DNA of 64,000 nt from Alopecurus myosuroides (lineage: Eukaryota; Streptophyta; Magnoliopsida; Poales; Poaceae). The first letter of the stretch is position 1. Every line of letters starts with the position of its first letter. Of this stretch, positions 1 through 11,966 are shown piece after piece. The position numbers and the translations under genes are program-made. The notes below the pieces were generated by a model that was given only the letters and a program-made list of their open reading frames with translations, was not told the DNA's origin and made no database searches. The stretch is from NCBI GenBank assembly GCA_028641055.1, contig CM054058.1, positions 238,562,187 through 238,626,186 on the forward strand. The letters run 5' to 3'.

Positions 1-421
1 AACGAGCATCTCCCTCACCGGAGAAGCTCAAGGAGAATAAGGTGTGCACATCCGTGCTATTGAGGAGCGCCTAGGTGGCTCCCCACCTCTCCAACGAAGA
101 CGTACTTCCCTTGGGAAGGAACTTCGGTAATCACACCGGTGTCTCCTTGTGCTTCGGTTATCTCTATACTCTAGCTCGTTACTTATGCATTTACCTTTGT
201 GATAGCCATCGTGCTTGAAGTCATCTATCTTGCTATCTCATAGTTGTATATCATGCCTAGCATAAGTTGTTGGTGCACATAGGTAAACCTAGCTTGCATA
301 GGTTTTGTGCTTGATAAATTAAACGCTAGTTTTATTCCGCATTTACTCAAGCCTAAACCGTAATTATTTTAAAGCGCCTATTCACCCCCCCCCCCCTCTA
401 GGCGGCATCCTTCTACTTTCA
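1..421 (+). mobile_element. Copia-type LTR, 3' terminal fragment (element G)
   Basis: The segment has the look of the last part of a grass Copia LTR: a promoterless R/U5-like stretch ending in a pyrimidine block with a 12-C run (385-396) and a final TTTCA. It stops exactly where the LTR of element A resumes at 422. That abrupt CA end inside another LTR suggests that a Copia element lying mostly left of the window inserted into the 5' LTR of A. Its TSD would be CCGTG (422-426), which cannot be checked because the left flank is outside the window. No coding sequence is visible. The family name is not assigned. Confidence 0.6.
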
Positions 422-735
422 CCGTGTCCGGGTAGGATTCAGGGTACGCCTTGTAGGACAAGCCAGGGGGTACGGGTGCTTTATAAACCGACCCCCGGAG
501 GTAGTTTAGACAGAGATCTAAGAACCCTAGCAATATCGTGTGATATCGAGTATCCAGTGTAAACCCTAAATCGAGTTATTGTATCGAGAATAGAGATCCG
601 GCGACTTCGATTGCCGGCTGTCAGATCAAGTTGTACCATGTATTCTCTTGAGCTAAACCCTCTCCCGAACGCCTGTGTCGACTTGCCCCAAGATCAGTTA
701 CCCCTGGTAACATCTGCCGTGATTATCCCACGACA
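422..735 (+). repeat. 5' LTR of element A, left part cut off
   Basis: Aligns by eye with 9094-9415: both share TGTCCGGGTAGGATTCAG near the start and GATTATCCCACGACA at the end. The left part of the LTR is missing because the Copia LTR at 1-421 interrupts it. A TTATAAA at 481-487 corresponds to TATATAA in the 3' copy. Confidence 0.85.
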
Positions 736-3369
736 GATGTGGTGATCAAGACCAGGAAAGCGGAGACATTTATTGACGATCTAAAGGAAACGTTCAAGAA
801 CCTGAGAAGGTACCAGATCAAACTTAACCCGACAAAGTGTGTCTTTGGAGTCCCAGCCGGGAAATTACTCGGCTTTATTGTTTCTGAGAGAGGAATTGAG
901 GCAAATCCGGATAAAATCAAAGCTATCGAGAGCCTGAAAAAGCCGGAAAATTTGAAGCATGTTCAGAAGCTCACAGGGTGCGTAGCAGCGCTTACCCGGT
1001 TTATATCCAGACTCGGAGAGAAGGCAATACCCTTGTACCGGCTCTTGAAGAAATCTGATAAATTCGTGTGGGACCAAGAGGCGGACGAGGCGTTCGAGGC
1101 ACTAAAAAAGCAGTTATCTGAGGCACCAGTCCTAGCAGCCCCGGGCCCTAAAGATCCCATGTTACTATACATTGCGGCAGGGCCCCGGGCGGTTAGCGCA
1201 GTGGTTGTCGTTGAGCGCAAGGAGGATGGAAAAGATCACCCGGTCCAAAGGCCGGTTTATTACGTCAGTGAGCTATTATCAGAAGCAAAGCAGCGCTACC
1301 CGCATTGGCAGAAGTTGGTTTTTGGGGTCTTCATGGCCAGCCGGAAACTGAAGCCGTATTTCCAGGAGCACCCCATAACAGTGGTTAGTTCTATACCGAT
1401 GTCGGATATCATCAGAAACTCGGATGCAACAGGTAGAATAGCAAAGTGGGTGATCGAGATGGGAGATTATCACATCAACTATGAACCCAGGTCAGCAATC
1501 AAATCTCAAGCTCTAGTCGATTTCATTAACGATTGGACTCACACAGGCATGCCCACCATGGATCCAAACTCCGAGTCTTGGATAATGCACTTTGATGGTT
1601 CCAAGCAATACGAGGGATCAGGAGCTGGAGTGGTGCTAACATCACCCAAAGGAGACCAGTTAAGTTATGTGTTGCAGATTCATTTTGATTGTTCCAATAA
1701 CGTGGCCGAGTATGAGGCCCTATTGCATGGCTTAAAGGTAGCCAAGGAGATGAACATTAAGAGGATACGATGCTTTGGAGATTCGGACCTCGTGGTACAA
1801 CAGGTCTTAGGAACTTGGGATAGAAAAGATGCAACTATGGCAGCGTACCGCAGAGAGGTGGACAGGGTTGCCGGATGTTTTTCCGGGTATGAGGTGGAGC
1901 ACATAGACAGAAGAAAAAACGAGGCAGCAGACGCACTCGCCAGACTCGGCTCACGCAGAGAGCCGGTTCCACCTAATGTCTTCCTGGATGAGCTATGGCG
2001 GCCGTCAGTTAAAACCGAGTCTGAGGAAGAACTGGCGAATCAAGACCCGGATTTGGAGCTCGTGGCCACAGTACGTGTTGTTCCCGAGTGGACAGAGCCG
2101 TTCCTGGCCTACCTATCACGGGGCGAGTCACCACAGCAGGAGGTGTTAGCAAGACAAATTCTGAGGCGAGCAAAAGGATATTCTATCATCAATGGGGAGT
2201 TATACAAAAGAAGTGCAGCAGGAGTGTTTTTGCGCTGTGTAGCACCAGAAGAAGGCCGACAGATCCTCAAGGAGATCCATGAAGGTGATTGTGGGCATCA
2301 TGCATCCACGAGATCCCTCGTGGCCAAAGCTTATCGACATGGTTTCTTCTGGCTCACGGCCCTAGCAGACGCAGAGCGCTTGGTGGCAAGGTGTGACGGA
2401 TGCCAAAGGTACGCTCGCCAAACCCATGTGCCGGCTATGGAATTGCGGACTATCCCGTTAACTTGGCCGTTTGCGGTTTGGGGTATGGATATGGTTGGCC
2501 CCTTCCACATGTCACCTTGCAAAAAGACACATCTATTAGTGGCTGTTGATAAGTTTACCAAGTGGGTTGAGGTCATGCCAGTTACCAATTGTGAAGCAAT
2601 TACAACAGTCAAGTTCCTGAAAAGGATTATCTATAGGTTCGGATATCCCCACAGCATAATTACCGACAATGGACCCAACATGTCCCTTGGCGAGATGGAG
2701 AAGTTTTGTGGAAACAATGGCATCCGTTTGGACATAGCCTCAGTGGCCCACCCACAGGCTAATGGACAAGTGGAGAGGGCAAATCAGGAGTTGCTTCGCG
2801 GATTAAAGCCACGGTTACGAGTCCCGTGTATCAGAGCTGCTGGTGCATGGGTTGAAGAACTACCTTCAGTGGTTTGGGGTATCAACACCACACCTAACAG
2901 ATCTACTCAGATGACACCGTTCTTTATGGTTTATGGCGCAGAAGCAGTGTTGCCGAGTGATATTATCCATGACTCGCCTCGAGTATCGGCTTACGTCGAG
3001 GTGGAGAACGAAAAGACCCGGCAAGACGCCGTGGATATGCTAGAAGAACACAGGGAACAAGCTCTGGAGAGATCAGCCATATATCAGCAGGATTTGCGGA
3101 GATATCATAGCCGGCGCGTGAAAACCCGGGTCTTCCAGGAAGGAGACCTGGTTCTGCGCCTGGTGCAATCAAAGGAAGGAAAACACAAGTTATCACCGCC
3201 ATGGGAAGGACCGTTCGTCATAAACCGGAATCTGCACAACGGATCATATTACTTGATAGATGCAAGGGAAGAGTCGGCTACGGTTAATGACACCGCTCAT
3301 ACCACTTCATCTATGCAAGAGAAAGAAAGACCATGGAACGTGGCTCAGCTACGTCCCTACTATACTTAG
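736..3369 (+). pseudogene. Gypsy pol remnant: RT thumb, RNase H, archaeal-type RNase H, integrase
   Basis: One open frame of about 877 codons without a proper start: it begins inside the RT active-site region, just after the position of the YVDD motif, because the LTR is fused directly to it. In order it holds the RT C-terminus (residues 1-75), a degenerate retroviral-type RNase H (about 115-265) whose usual catalytic Asp region reads LYIAAGP, a second RNase H (about 283-405) with the D-E-D-D pattern (HFDGSKQ, AEYEAL, GDSDLVV, AADALA), and integrase (about 500-780). Integrase shows an HHCC-like zinc region ending CDGCQRYA and the D-D-35-E triad: Asp in GMDMVGP (about 584), Asp in TDNGP (about 642), Glu in QVERAN (about 679). 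A GPF-type module and an LRPYY tail close it. No chromodomain is seen, as expected for Tat. The frame is intact to its TAG stop, which suggests that the deletion removing gag-PR-RT is comparatively recent. Confidence 0.9.
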
Positions 3370-4439
3370 TATAGGCTAGATTCACAAGTGGAATTACACG
3401 ATGTAACAGGGAGCAGGTTTCAGACGCACTCTTTTCCTATCGAGGGTACCTAAGGGGACTGGAGGGTTTTTAATGAGGCGGCTTGCTGACCCAACTTTTC
3501 TCATATCAGTAAAGAGATGGTTAAAGCAATATAGTATTTCCTTTTCATATGTTTTTATCAAGTTGTTATTTCTGTTATGTTTTTATCTTCCTTCCAGGTA
3601 AGTATTGTTTACTGTTTTTTAGTACATTATCTTCTTTAGCAGTTTGCATATATTTAGGTCTTGGGGGCTGATTGCTTGAATAGCACAGTTACAAACTCAA
3701 AGACCCGGCCATGACGCCTATGAGTTATAAGGGCCGATTACTCGCAAACGAGTACGGCTGCAAGCTTATAACGGGACAAAGGAGCCAAACTTTCTTGACC
3801 TTTCTTACTTAAGTTCGATGTGACTCGCACTAAAGTGGCATGATTTGCTCGCATATGATCACAATCAGTCATGATGCCCAATGGGACTTTCCTGACCCTG
3901 TCTTCGTATAGACGTAGCAACATGATTATCCACGCGAAAGCCGGCTTACAGTACAAGAGAGCCAAAAGGGTCATCTAAACCACAAGTTATGCAGAGTACA
4001 GGGTTAATAACCGGAAACTCACAGTTTATTAAGCATAACTTCAAAACCTATGTGAAACGGCTCTAGTTTTTGGGCTTAGCAAAAATGATTTGTTCTCTTT
4101 GAAAGACCTAACACCCTAGACTCGGAAGTTCGGGCCTTGGGGACTGGGGAATTTGAAACAAGAAACAAATCATCTAGCCATTAAGCTTAAAAACCCAAAA
4201 ATCCGAGTCTTGGGGACTTGGGGACTTAGAGAAAAGTCCACCTATCAAAACCCACGAAACCCGGAAGCCGAGTCTCACAAAAGGAACCATAAAGAAAGTC
4301 GGAATATCAAGAGTAAATAAGCTCAAAAGCAGATAGATATAAAATTCATCCAGGGGCCAGAAGGGCCACGAAAGCTGTTAAGGTTTCAAAATGTATTACA
4401 AACCATGATAGTAGTATCAAAGGTGCACAGGCGCACCAT
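3370..4439. other. Non-coding 3' spacer of element A with polypurine-like repeats
   Basis: No supported gene. It contains several copies of a TTGGGGACT-like purine motif (about 3658-3670, 4136-4150, 4207-4230) resembling the tract next to the 3' LTR at 8917-8939. Long spacers after pol are normal in Tat elements. Confidence 0.6.
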
Positions 4440-4658
4440 CAAAAATAGTAGTTTAACAGGCCCATTGGCCGAATGACGCATTTGGTGACAGCGGATAGTA
4501 AAGATTACTCGGCATCTTGGGTTGAGGCATCCATCTTGCCCTTGCCCTTGCCAGCCGGGTCCTATTCCTTGACTTGTTCTTCAGCACTCTTGGTAGCAGC
4601 AGCATCCGGGTTAGCAGTGGCACTGGCATGCGAGGGAGGAGGGACAACTGGCGTGGAG

Positions 4659-7600
4659 CTAGCAGGCGCAATATCGTCTTCTGCTTTTTTTCTTCGCAGC
4701 TTCTTCCCTCAGTTGGGCAGATTCAGCCTTCCACCGTGCCAGCATATCAAAGGGCTTCGGAAGATCCGTCTTCATTGCCCTATCTTGTGCATCATATGGC
4801 GGCACCATCCGGCTGACATCCAAATTGCCGGCAATCAGGCTAGCTGCGTGACGAACCTCTGTCTGAATGGCCTTGTAATGCTTAGGTAAAAACGGGGAGC
4901 CATCGTGGTTGAACTCTGGAAACCCGCCAACAAGCTTCGCCGGGTCAAGCTTGGGAAAGTATGCTTTCGCCAAGGCAAGACCCCGGGTCACCCCAACCTG
5001 GCAGGATGAACGCTTCCAGTGTTCAATCCACTCTGGAATGGTAGAACACGCATTAAGCAGCGTGTTCAAACCACCATCCCCAGGGCTTGGACACCTCACA
5101 GCTTTCAAGGCCCACTTAGTCCCAGCACAGAGCTGCCGGATGGTGCTCTTTATCTTCTTCAGCAGAACTACTTCATCCACATCCGGAATTTCCTCATCCG
5201 ACCCTGCAGAAAAGCAGAAACATCCAAAGTTAGGAACTCCGAGTTTCCTCCAGAACATCAGAACAAATTTAAAGATCAGTCAGTCGGGAAATTTTACATA
5301 TCAGAGAACGATAAGTGTCGGCGATCTGGCCCGACAGCTCGTTCACCCTATTCACTGTAGCATTGCATCTCTTCTTATACTTCTTCGCTAGTTTCCCGGC
5401 TTTCTTAGCCTCAGTTTCAGCAGATTCACGTAGCTTCGTTTCCGCCATGAGAAGTTTGTTGGTTTTAGCCAACTCTTTCTCAGAGTGCGTTACGTAGGCC
5501 TATGCGAAAACACAAAGAAATGTCAGTCGGACAAAACAAAAGTATCAGTCGGCTATCTATGAAAGTTCCAAGCAAATTATGCATAAGTTCACTCGGAACT
5601 TGGGGACTAGACGAGTATACAAGCGGTTGTAACATGGTTTACCTCGTGTTTGGCTATCAGGGCTTCCAGGATGCCCTCCTCATCAGCTCTCAAGGTGTGC
5701 AGAGCATTGAGCATCTCAGCGAAGCTCATGTCTTCGGGCTTGGTGCCGGAAGACCCGGCTGCCTGACAACCCGGATTAGGAGTTTGATCCGGCTTTGGAG
5801 ATGTTACCTGGGTGGCCTGGGGGTCAGGGGTGGGGGGTACCCATCCTTGTACCCAAGACTCCCGCGTCTTCATCACCGGTTCCATCAGCGTGCTTTGGAG
5901 ACCCGGCATCCTGCTTGGCCGAGTCTATTGGGGAATCTTGCCCCTTGACTTCTTCTTCCTCAAAGCCGCCAGCCGCGACATTTACATCGTCAACCGGGCC
6001 TTCAGTGTCCCGAGTGTCTGTCTCTATGTTCTCCGGGTCACTGAGTGTGACTTGGGCGCTAAGGAAAAGGGAGAGAAATAGTTAGCGGTAGTGAATGAAA
6101 ATTATCAAGTATACGAGGATGTCATATAGCAAAAACTCACCCGGTGTTCACGGCATAATCTGGTGGGAGCTCGCTGCTGGAAGCGGATGAAGCTGTCACA
6201 GGACCCGATAGAGGGACCCGGAACTGTCCAGCCAATGGATGGTTGGGGGAGGGGTGACGTCGGGGTGAGTTGGAAGGACGAGTTGGAGGAGTACTGGCAC
6301 GGCGGGCTGGTGATGTGGAGATGCCCGGGTTGAGGGGATCGTTACCCGGGGAACTCCGGGTCACCCTGCGTTTGGCCGAAGGCGGGTCCTTCAAGTGTGA
6401 TGGGTTGGATAGTTGTTGGTTAAGTTTACACATGTTAGCAAAAGAGTAAGGTTCGGAGGACATGAGGGAGTAGGGAACCTTAGATACCACTCGTCTGGTT
6501 TTTCTCTTGGCCCCAACCGTTACATCTTGTTCAGTTTCGCTTTTATCGGACTCGGTAGCCTCCGGGTCCTCCTTGTCGTCCTTGTCCTCCAACCCTGAAA
6601 GCCGAGAATGTATAGTCGGAAAAGGTGAGATATGCGAAAGCAAAATGGTGCAAGTGAAGTTGATCGAAGACCCGGACAATACCTTCATCATTATCACCCG
6701 GTTCTTCATCTTCTTCCGGGTCTCCAGAGGAAGGGGAGGTCTCAATATTCCAAAAGACGTTATCAGCCTGAGATAAAAGCATGAAAATGAGAGTTAGTGG
6801 TTGTATCAAGTTAAAGTATGAGGATAAGTGTATAAGTATCGGATTTTACCGCTGGGGCCGGGTTATCCCGGGTAAACGGTGCTAACCCGGCGATGTTCTT
6901 GATCACCTCCAACTTTTCCGTCAAGAAACTCTTGATGGTTTTGTTGGTATCGCCAGCCGGATAATTCTTTGAAGAATATCGGAGCGCGTCCGTGACGTTC
7001 CCCGAGTAGTCGCACATCAGCTTGGCGCGAATGGAATTGGGTTGGATCCGGAAGTCCACCCATGTCTTAACCAAGTTAAGCCCAAGGAGGCCTTGGGCAG
7101 AAAGAACGGCTATCTTCGCTAAGAGGGGCTGGATGGCTTCCCTGTCCGACTCAGGGGCAAAGGCATTGAAAGTATCGGAGATATCTAGGAGACCCTCCGA
7201 GTAACCCGGCAATTTCTCTCGCCGGGTGGGGAGGTGTCTCGGCACTAGAAAAAATAAAGCTGTCAGTGCTTAACGTGTGAATTGAGGGTGAGAGTCGGCA
7301 TGGGTGAATTCTTGCGGCGCTGGATAGAAACCCCGCCGCAAGCCAAGAGCGCCCCGTCACCGCTTTCGCGGCACGGTTTGCACTGGAAAAGTTCGATGAA
7401 CAAAGCCAAATTTGGCGGAATGCACAAATAAGACTCACAAAGGACTATGAAATGGGTTATGTTCAACATAGAGTTAGGCCCTATGTCGAACACCCGGCGG
7501 CCATAATGGCGGAGGACCTCACGGAAGAAAGAGTGACCCGGGGGGCGAAACCCCCGGATCACGTGCTCGATAAAGCAAATTACCTCGTCGGCATTGGGGG

Positions 7601-7778
7601 TAGGCCGGGTCTCATCACCCGGTACCCTCCAGTGGATCTCCTCCTGAGGGGGGAGGACGCCTAACTCGGCCAGCTCCTCCAGCTTGGCCTTGGTCACAGT
7701 GGATCGCGCCCAGTTGGCGGATATTGATTGGGTCATCCTTGCCTTAGCCGACTGTTTCCCTTTGGTCTTGGGAGCCAT
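4659..7778 (-). pseudogene. Antisense multi-exon gene of a Tat element (Transposase_28-like N-terminus)
   Basis: Read on the minus strand from an ATG at 7778. Exon 1 (7778 to about 7270) is basic and then carries a conserved block with FFREVLRHYG and a LFIELFQCK end, resembling the plant 'putative gypsy type transposon' family (Pfam Transposase_28). Later exon-like blocks with plausible splice signals follow: about 7245-6850 (LPTRREKLPGYSEGL; donor GTAAAA), about 6774-6687 (acidic), about 6599-6140 (Ser/Pro/Arg-rich; donor GTGAGT), about 6060-5643 (acidic; donor GTAAAC), about 5472-5270 (Lys/Glu/Ala coiled coil) and about 5205-4659 (C-terminal block with GVTRGLALAKAYFP). The same order is found in element F at 34573-37657, so this is a conserved gene of the element rather than chance frames. 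Exon 1 runs into a stop without a clear donor, so I treat the copy as decayed. Exon borders were placed by eye. Function is unknown; the name transposase is historical and no catalytic motif is visible. Confidence 0.7.
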
Positions 7779-8939
7779 TGGTTCAGTCTGCAAAAGTACA
7801 AGACAAAAGATATTAAGCATGAGACTCGGAAGTTATGGAATTACCAAGTATCGATAAACAATATGAAAGTTATGAACTATCCGGGTATTGACAGGCAGTA
7901 CATAAATTATGGGGTATCTACGTATCGGCAAGTATTTACGAAAAAAGGTTGACCGCCTATGTATCTAGTGCAAGTAAAACAACCGGAAGAGGAGGATTTT
8001 CCGGGTATCTGTGAGCAGCCGCGGAAATCTGGGTCAACTACATCTAGATTGGAAATTTTGCTATCGATTTCGCGGAGAAATTAACGGCTATGAGCAATAG
8101 GGGAGTGATGTGTGGTCATCTATTAGGCAATTGGATGGACTAGGGAGGAGCTGTGCGACCTAATCCGGCGCGGGGCGAGAAATGGCCCGCGGCGGACCAA
8201 GATTCAATCTAGTTCGAACGGGGAAATTTGGAGCTAGATCAATGAAAGTAAGAAGCTAACCGGTGTGGATTGGAGCAGGGCGCGACGGCGGCAGATGGCG
8301 CAGTCGTGATGTCCCTTTGCGATTCCCGGCGGACAGGTCGAGGGCGCGGCAGCGGAGATTGGCGGCGGCGCGGGGCGAGCCATGGAGGATCGTAACCGGC
8401 GGCGGCTTTGTTCCGGCGACGTGCCCGAGGTCTCCGTGGTGGCGCTCCGAGAGCTCGGGTGTGGAAGCGCAGGCGAGGAGGAAGAAGATGGAAGGAATGG
8501 ACCGTTGGAATTAGGTCACCCCCTGGGTACCTATTTATAGGTACGGGTGGGTAAACCTAGGCCAACGGGCGGGAACCGGAATTTTTGGGATAAGGGATAC
8601 CCGTCCTGATTTTCCGGGATACGCGTTAAAGTGCTGGACGGGATATCCGGAATGGATAGGAAGCAAATATCTTCCGTGATATCTGGGTCAATTAACGAGT
8701 GAAGTAAGCCGGATCTTTGGCGCTCTCATCAGGGCATTGACCCGGAAAAGTGAAAAATGGATTCAGAGGAAACCGGGTTACTATATGGACCACCGATGGA
8801 GTTAGGCCTAGCTGTCTATTAAAGCGAATTAACCCGGCCTCTATGAATTTGTATGTTTGTTATTTTTGCAGGGAATAGCATGTGCTTCAAGGAGGATCCC
8901 GTGAAGCCCAAGCTATTCTGGGGACTACCGATGGAGGGA
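7779..8939. other. Element A region between antisense gene and 3' LTR
   Basis: This is the upstream side of the antisense gene. An acceptor-like TTTTGCAG on the minus strand just before its ATG suggests a 5' UTR intron. A plus-strand open frame at 8263-8514 is GC-rich and not recognised. The stretch ends in a purine-rich GATGGAGGGA (8930-8939), the likely polypurine tract for plus-strand priming. Confidence 0.5.
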
Positions 8940-9415
8940 TGATAACCCTGTAGGCTAACGCCAAGGAGTAACTCGGCCCAAAGGACGCTGCGCAAGACCC
9001 GGCTTAGGATAAAGGAGCTTCTAGAAGGCCCAGGAACATAGGCCTCGTAGCCCGGATTGTGGGTTCCGGTAAGGAAGTTTAGGGTTTGTAAGCAGTGTCC
9101 GGGTAGGATTCAGAGTACGCCTTGGAGAGTAGGCCAGGGGGTCTGGATGTTATATAAGCCGGCCTCTAGGTTAGGGTAAAACAAGTTGTATCGTAAGTAA
9201 GAACACAATCGCCGAATTGCGAGGTATCGAGTATCCATTGTGACACGAGAGTTGAGATAATATATTCAGATCGGAGACTCGGCGACTTGATTGCCGGCTA
9301 CCAGATCACATATCACCATGGTTTCCTTTGAGCTAAACCCTCTCCCAAACACCAGAGTCGATTTGCCCCAAGACAAGTTACCCCCGGTAACGTCTGCCGT
9401 GATTATCCCACGACA
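8940..9415 (+). repeat. 3' LTR of element A
   Basis: Starts TGATAACCCTG right after a purine tract and ends CCCACGACA, giving a 476-bp TG...CA LTR. The last 320 bp match the partial 5' copy at 422-735. The left border is inferred from the polypurine tract and TATA position, since the 5' copy lacks that part. Confidence 0.7.
9151..9158 (+). promoter_or_regulatory. TATA box in A 3' LTR
   Basis: TATATAAG about 210 bp into the LTR, a fitting U3 position. The equivalent site in the 5' copy is TTATAAA at 481. Confidence 0.5.
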
Positions 9416-9731
9416 ATACTGCTGCTACTGCTTTCATATTGTTTTCCACACCACATGTTTAACCTCTTTGTGTTCAGCAAAACCGGTGAGATTGACAACC
9501 TCACTTCTTTGTTGGGGCAAAGTTATTTGATTGTGTTGTGTAGGTTCCATGTTGCTGCTGAACCGGTAGTGTGCCCTGCTACCTCAGCTGCATCAACCTT
9601 CAGAGATTGCTTGTCCTCCTACTGGTCGATTCAACCTTGGTTTCTTTTCTGAGGGAAAACTTGTTGTTGTACTCTTCACAACCTTTCTCTTGGGGTTTAC
9701 CAATGTCAGCCTAAAGTCAAGGCCACCATCA
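9416..9731 (+). repeat. 5' LTR of element B, right part
   Basis: Matches the end of the 3' LTR (about 15550-15793), sharing AGATTGACAACCTC and the GTCAAGGCCACCA end. The left portion lies beyond the inserted element A, outside the window. Confidence 0.85.
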
Positions 9732-9737
9732 AGTTTT

Positions 9738-9755
9738 TGGCGTCGTTGTCGGGAA
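9738..9755 (+). other. Primer-binding site of element B
   Basis: TGGCGTCGTTGTCGGGAA begins seven bases after the LTR end. It resembles the TGGCGCCGTTGCCGGGG site common in Athila-like grass elements, usually assigned to tRNA-Asp, with a few substitutions. Confidence 0.7.
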
Positions 9756-9918
9756 AGAAGAGAATTTCTGCAAGGGGAGTCTCTCGCTTCCAATCTCTTT
9801 ACTTTGTTTTTGTTTTTCTTATTTTATTTTGTCTTGTTTACTTCTCTTTATAAAAAACACACAAAAAATTAGTTCTTATTCTAGTTGTAGTTTTATTCTT
9901 CTTTTTAGTCTTGTTAAA

Positions 9919-11966
9919 ATGACTACTCCTGAGAACACTAAGTTGTGTGACTTTACTAGCACCAACAACAATGATTTCATTAGCACACCTATTGCTCCAC
10001 CTGCTCCTACTGCTGATTTTTATGAGATAAAGCCTGCCCTGTTAAACCTTGTTATGAGAGAGCCATTTGCTGGTGTTAGTACTGATGATGCTGCTGCCCA
10101 TATTAATAATTTTTTGAACTATGTGAGATGCAAAAAATATAAATATGTAGATGGAGATATTATTAAACTGGAATTGTTTCCTTTCTCTTTGAGAGGAAGA
10201 GCTAAAGAATGGCTGCTATCTTTGCCTAGAAATAGTATTGATTCTTGGACTAAGTGTAAAGATGCTTTCATTGGAAAATATTATCCTGCTGCTAAGAATA
10301 TATCTTTAATAAGTAGCATTATGAATTTTAAGCAACTTGATAATGAGCATGTTGATAAAGCTTGGGAAAGAATGAAATCTTTAGTAAATAATTGTCCCAC
10401 TCATGGACTGAATACTTGGATGATCATCCAAACCTTTTATGCAGGTCTAATTTTTTCTTCAAGAAACCTTATGGATTCACCTGCTAGAGGAAGCTTTATG
10501 TCCATTACCTTGGGGTCAGCAGCAAAGCTTCTTAATGATATGATGTTAAATTATTCTGAGTGGCAAACTGAAAGAGCTACAACTAGTAAGAAGGTAAATT
10601 CTATTGAAGAAACTTCCTCTTTGAGTGATAGACTTGATGCTATTATGTCTATGCTTGTGAATGGCCATGCTTCTATTGATCCAAATAATGTTCCTTTAGC
10701 CTCCTTGGTTGCTCAAGAAGAGCATGTTGATGTGAACTTCATTAAAAATAATAATTTCAACACCCATGCTTATAGGAATAATTTTGGTAGCAACACTTAT
10801 AGGTCATATTCTCCCAATAATAGTAATTCTTATGGTAACTTCTATAACAGCAACACAACTGTACCATCTGATCTTGAGAACATGCTTAAGAATTTTATTA
10901 GTACACAAACCGGTTTTAATAAATCTGTTGACGGAAAATTTGGCAAAATTGATGCTCTTGCTCTAAAGTTGATAGCCTTGATCTTGATGTTGATTTTCTG
11001 AAACTAAAGGTTATGCCTCATGATGTTAAAGAAAGTAAAACTTTGAATGCTATCCAAATTCGAATTGATGATAATGTTAGGATGTTAGCTGAATTGCATG
11101 CTAGATGGGAAAAAGAAGATGAATTAGATAGAAAGAATAATATACCTAATGTTTGCACCATTTCCACCACTAGTAAAACTGAAGCTTCGCATGCTAGTAC
11201 ACCTTCTACTATCAATGGTAAAGTAGTTGGTGTTGGAAATACTCACACTTTTGCTATTAAAAATGCAAAACTGCCTGAAACTGCTAAAAATGTTCCTGAT
11301 AAAAGTGCTGAATTTTTTAGAAATATGGGAGACAGTGGTCCCATTAACTTTGATAAAAATGATCTTGACTTTGATGATTGCAACATAACTGAAGTGATTA
11401 ATTTCTTGCAAAATCTTTCTAGTTGTCCTAATGCTAGTGCTATGAATATGGCTTTCACGAAAAATATTACAAATGCTCTCATGCAAATTAGAGAGGATGA
11501 ATTAAGATGTCAATCCTATATCCCTAGGAAGCTAGATGATGGATGGGAACCCATTATTAAAACGAAAGTGAATGATTTTGATTACAATGCTCTATGTGAT
11601 CTTGGTGCTAGTATCTCTGTTATGCCCAAGAAACTCTATGATATTCTTGATTTACCACAATTGGAACCTTGTTATTTAGATATTTGTCTTATTGATAATG
11701 TTAGAAAGAAACCTTTGGGGAGAGTTGATGATGTTCTTATCATGGTTAATAATAATTTTGTCCCTGTTGATTTTGTTGTCTTGAATATTGAAAGCAATGC
11801 TTCTTGTCCAATTGTTTTGGGAAGACCTATTCTTAGAACTGTTGGTGATGTTATTGATATGAAAGAGGGGAATATTAAATTTCAATTACGACTCAAGAAA
11901 GGTATAGAACACTTTCCTAGAAATATAATTAAGTTACCTTTTGATTCTATTATTCGAACGAGTTAA
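9919..11966 (+). pseudogene. Element B gag plus aspartic protease, frameshifted
   Basis: The likely start is ATG 9919 (MTTPENTK), after a T-rich leader. Residues about 45-230 form a typical retrotransposon gag fold with RGRAKEWLLSLP and WERMKSLVNNCPTHGL. A frame change near 10970 ends the first frame at 11001; gag continues in the next frame from about 10985 (DFLKLKVMPHD region) to 11966. The second part ends in a retropepsin-like domain with DLGAS (about 11598-11612), followed by flap and C-terminal strand motifs (IVLGRPILRT). The middle is rich in Asn, Tyr and Ser and no CCHC knuckle is visible. The gene ends after protease with no fused RT. One indel would explain the break. It shares its element with no other gene. 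Confidence 0.8.

Larger units (their letters stand above)
422..9415 (+). mobile_element. Tat-lineage Gypsy retrotransposon A, internally deleted
   Basis: The element is bounded by two copies of one LTR (the partial 5' copy ends at 735, the 3' copy at 9415, both ending in a CACGACA motif). It carries a plus-strand pol remnant (736-3369) and a spliced gene on the minus strand (7778 down to about 4659). A second, archaeal-type RNase H and an antisense gene between pol and the 3' LTR are known marks of the Tat group (RIRE2, Grande). Gag, protease and the first half of RT are missing. A lies inside the 5' LTR of element B: B sequence resumes at 9416. It is non-autonomous now. Confidence 0.85.
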
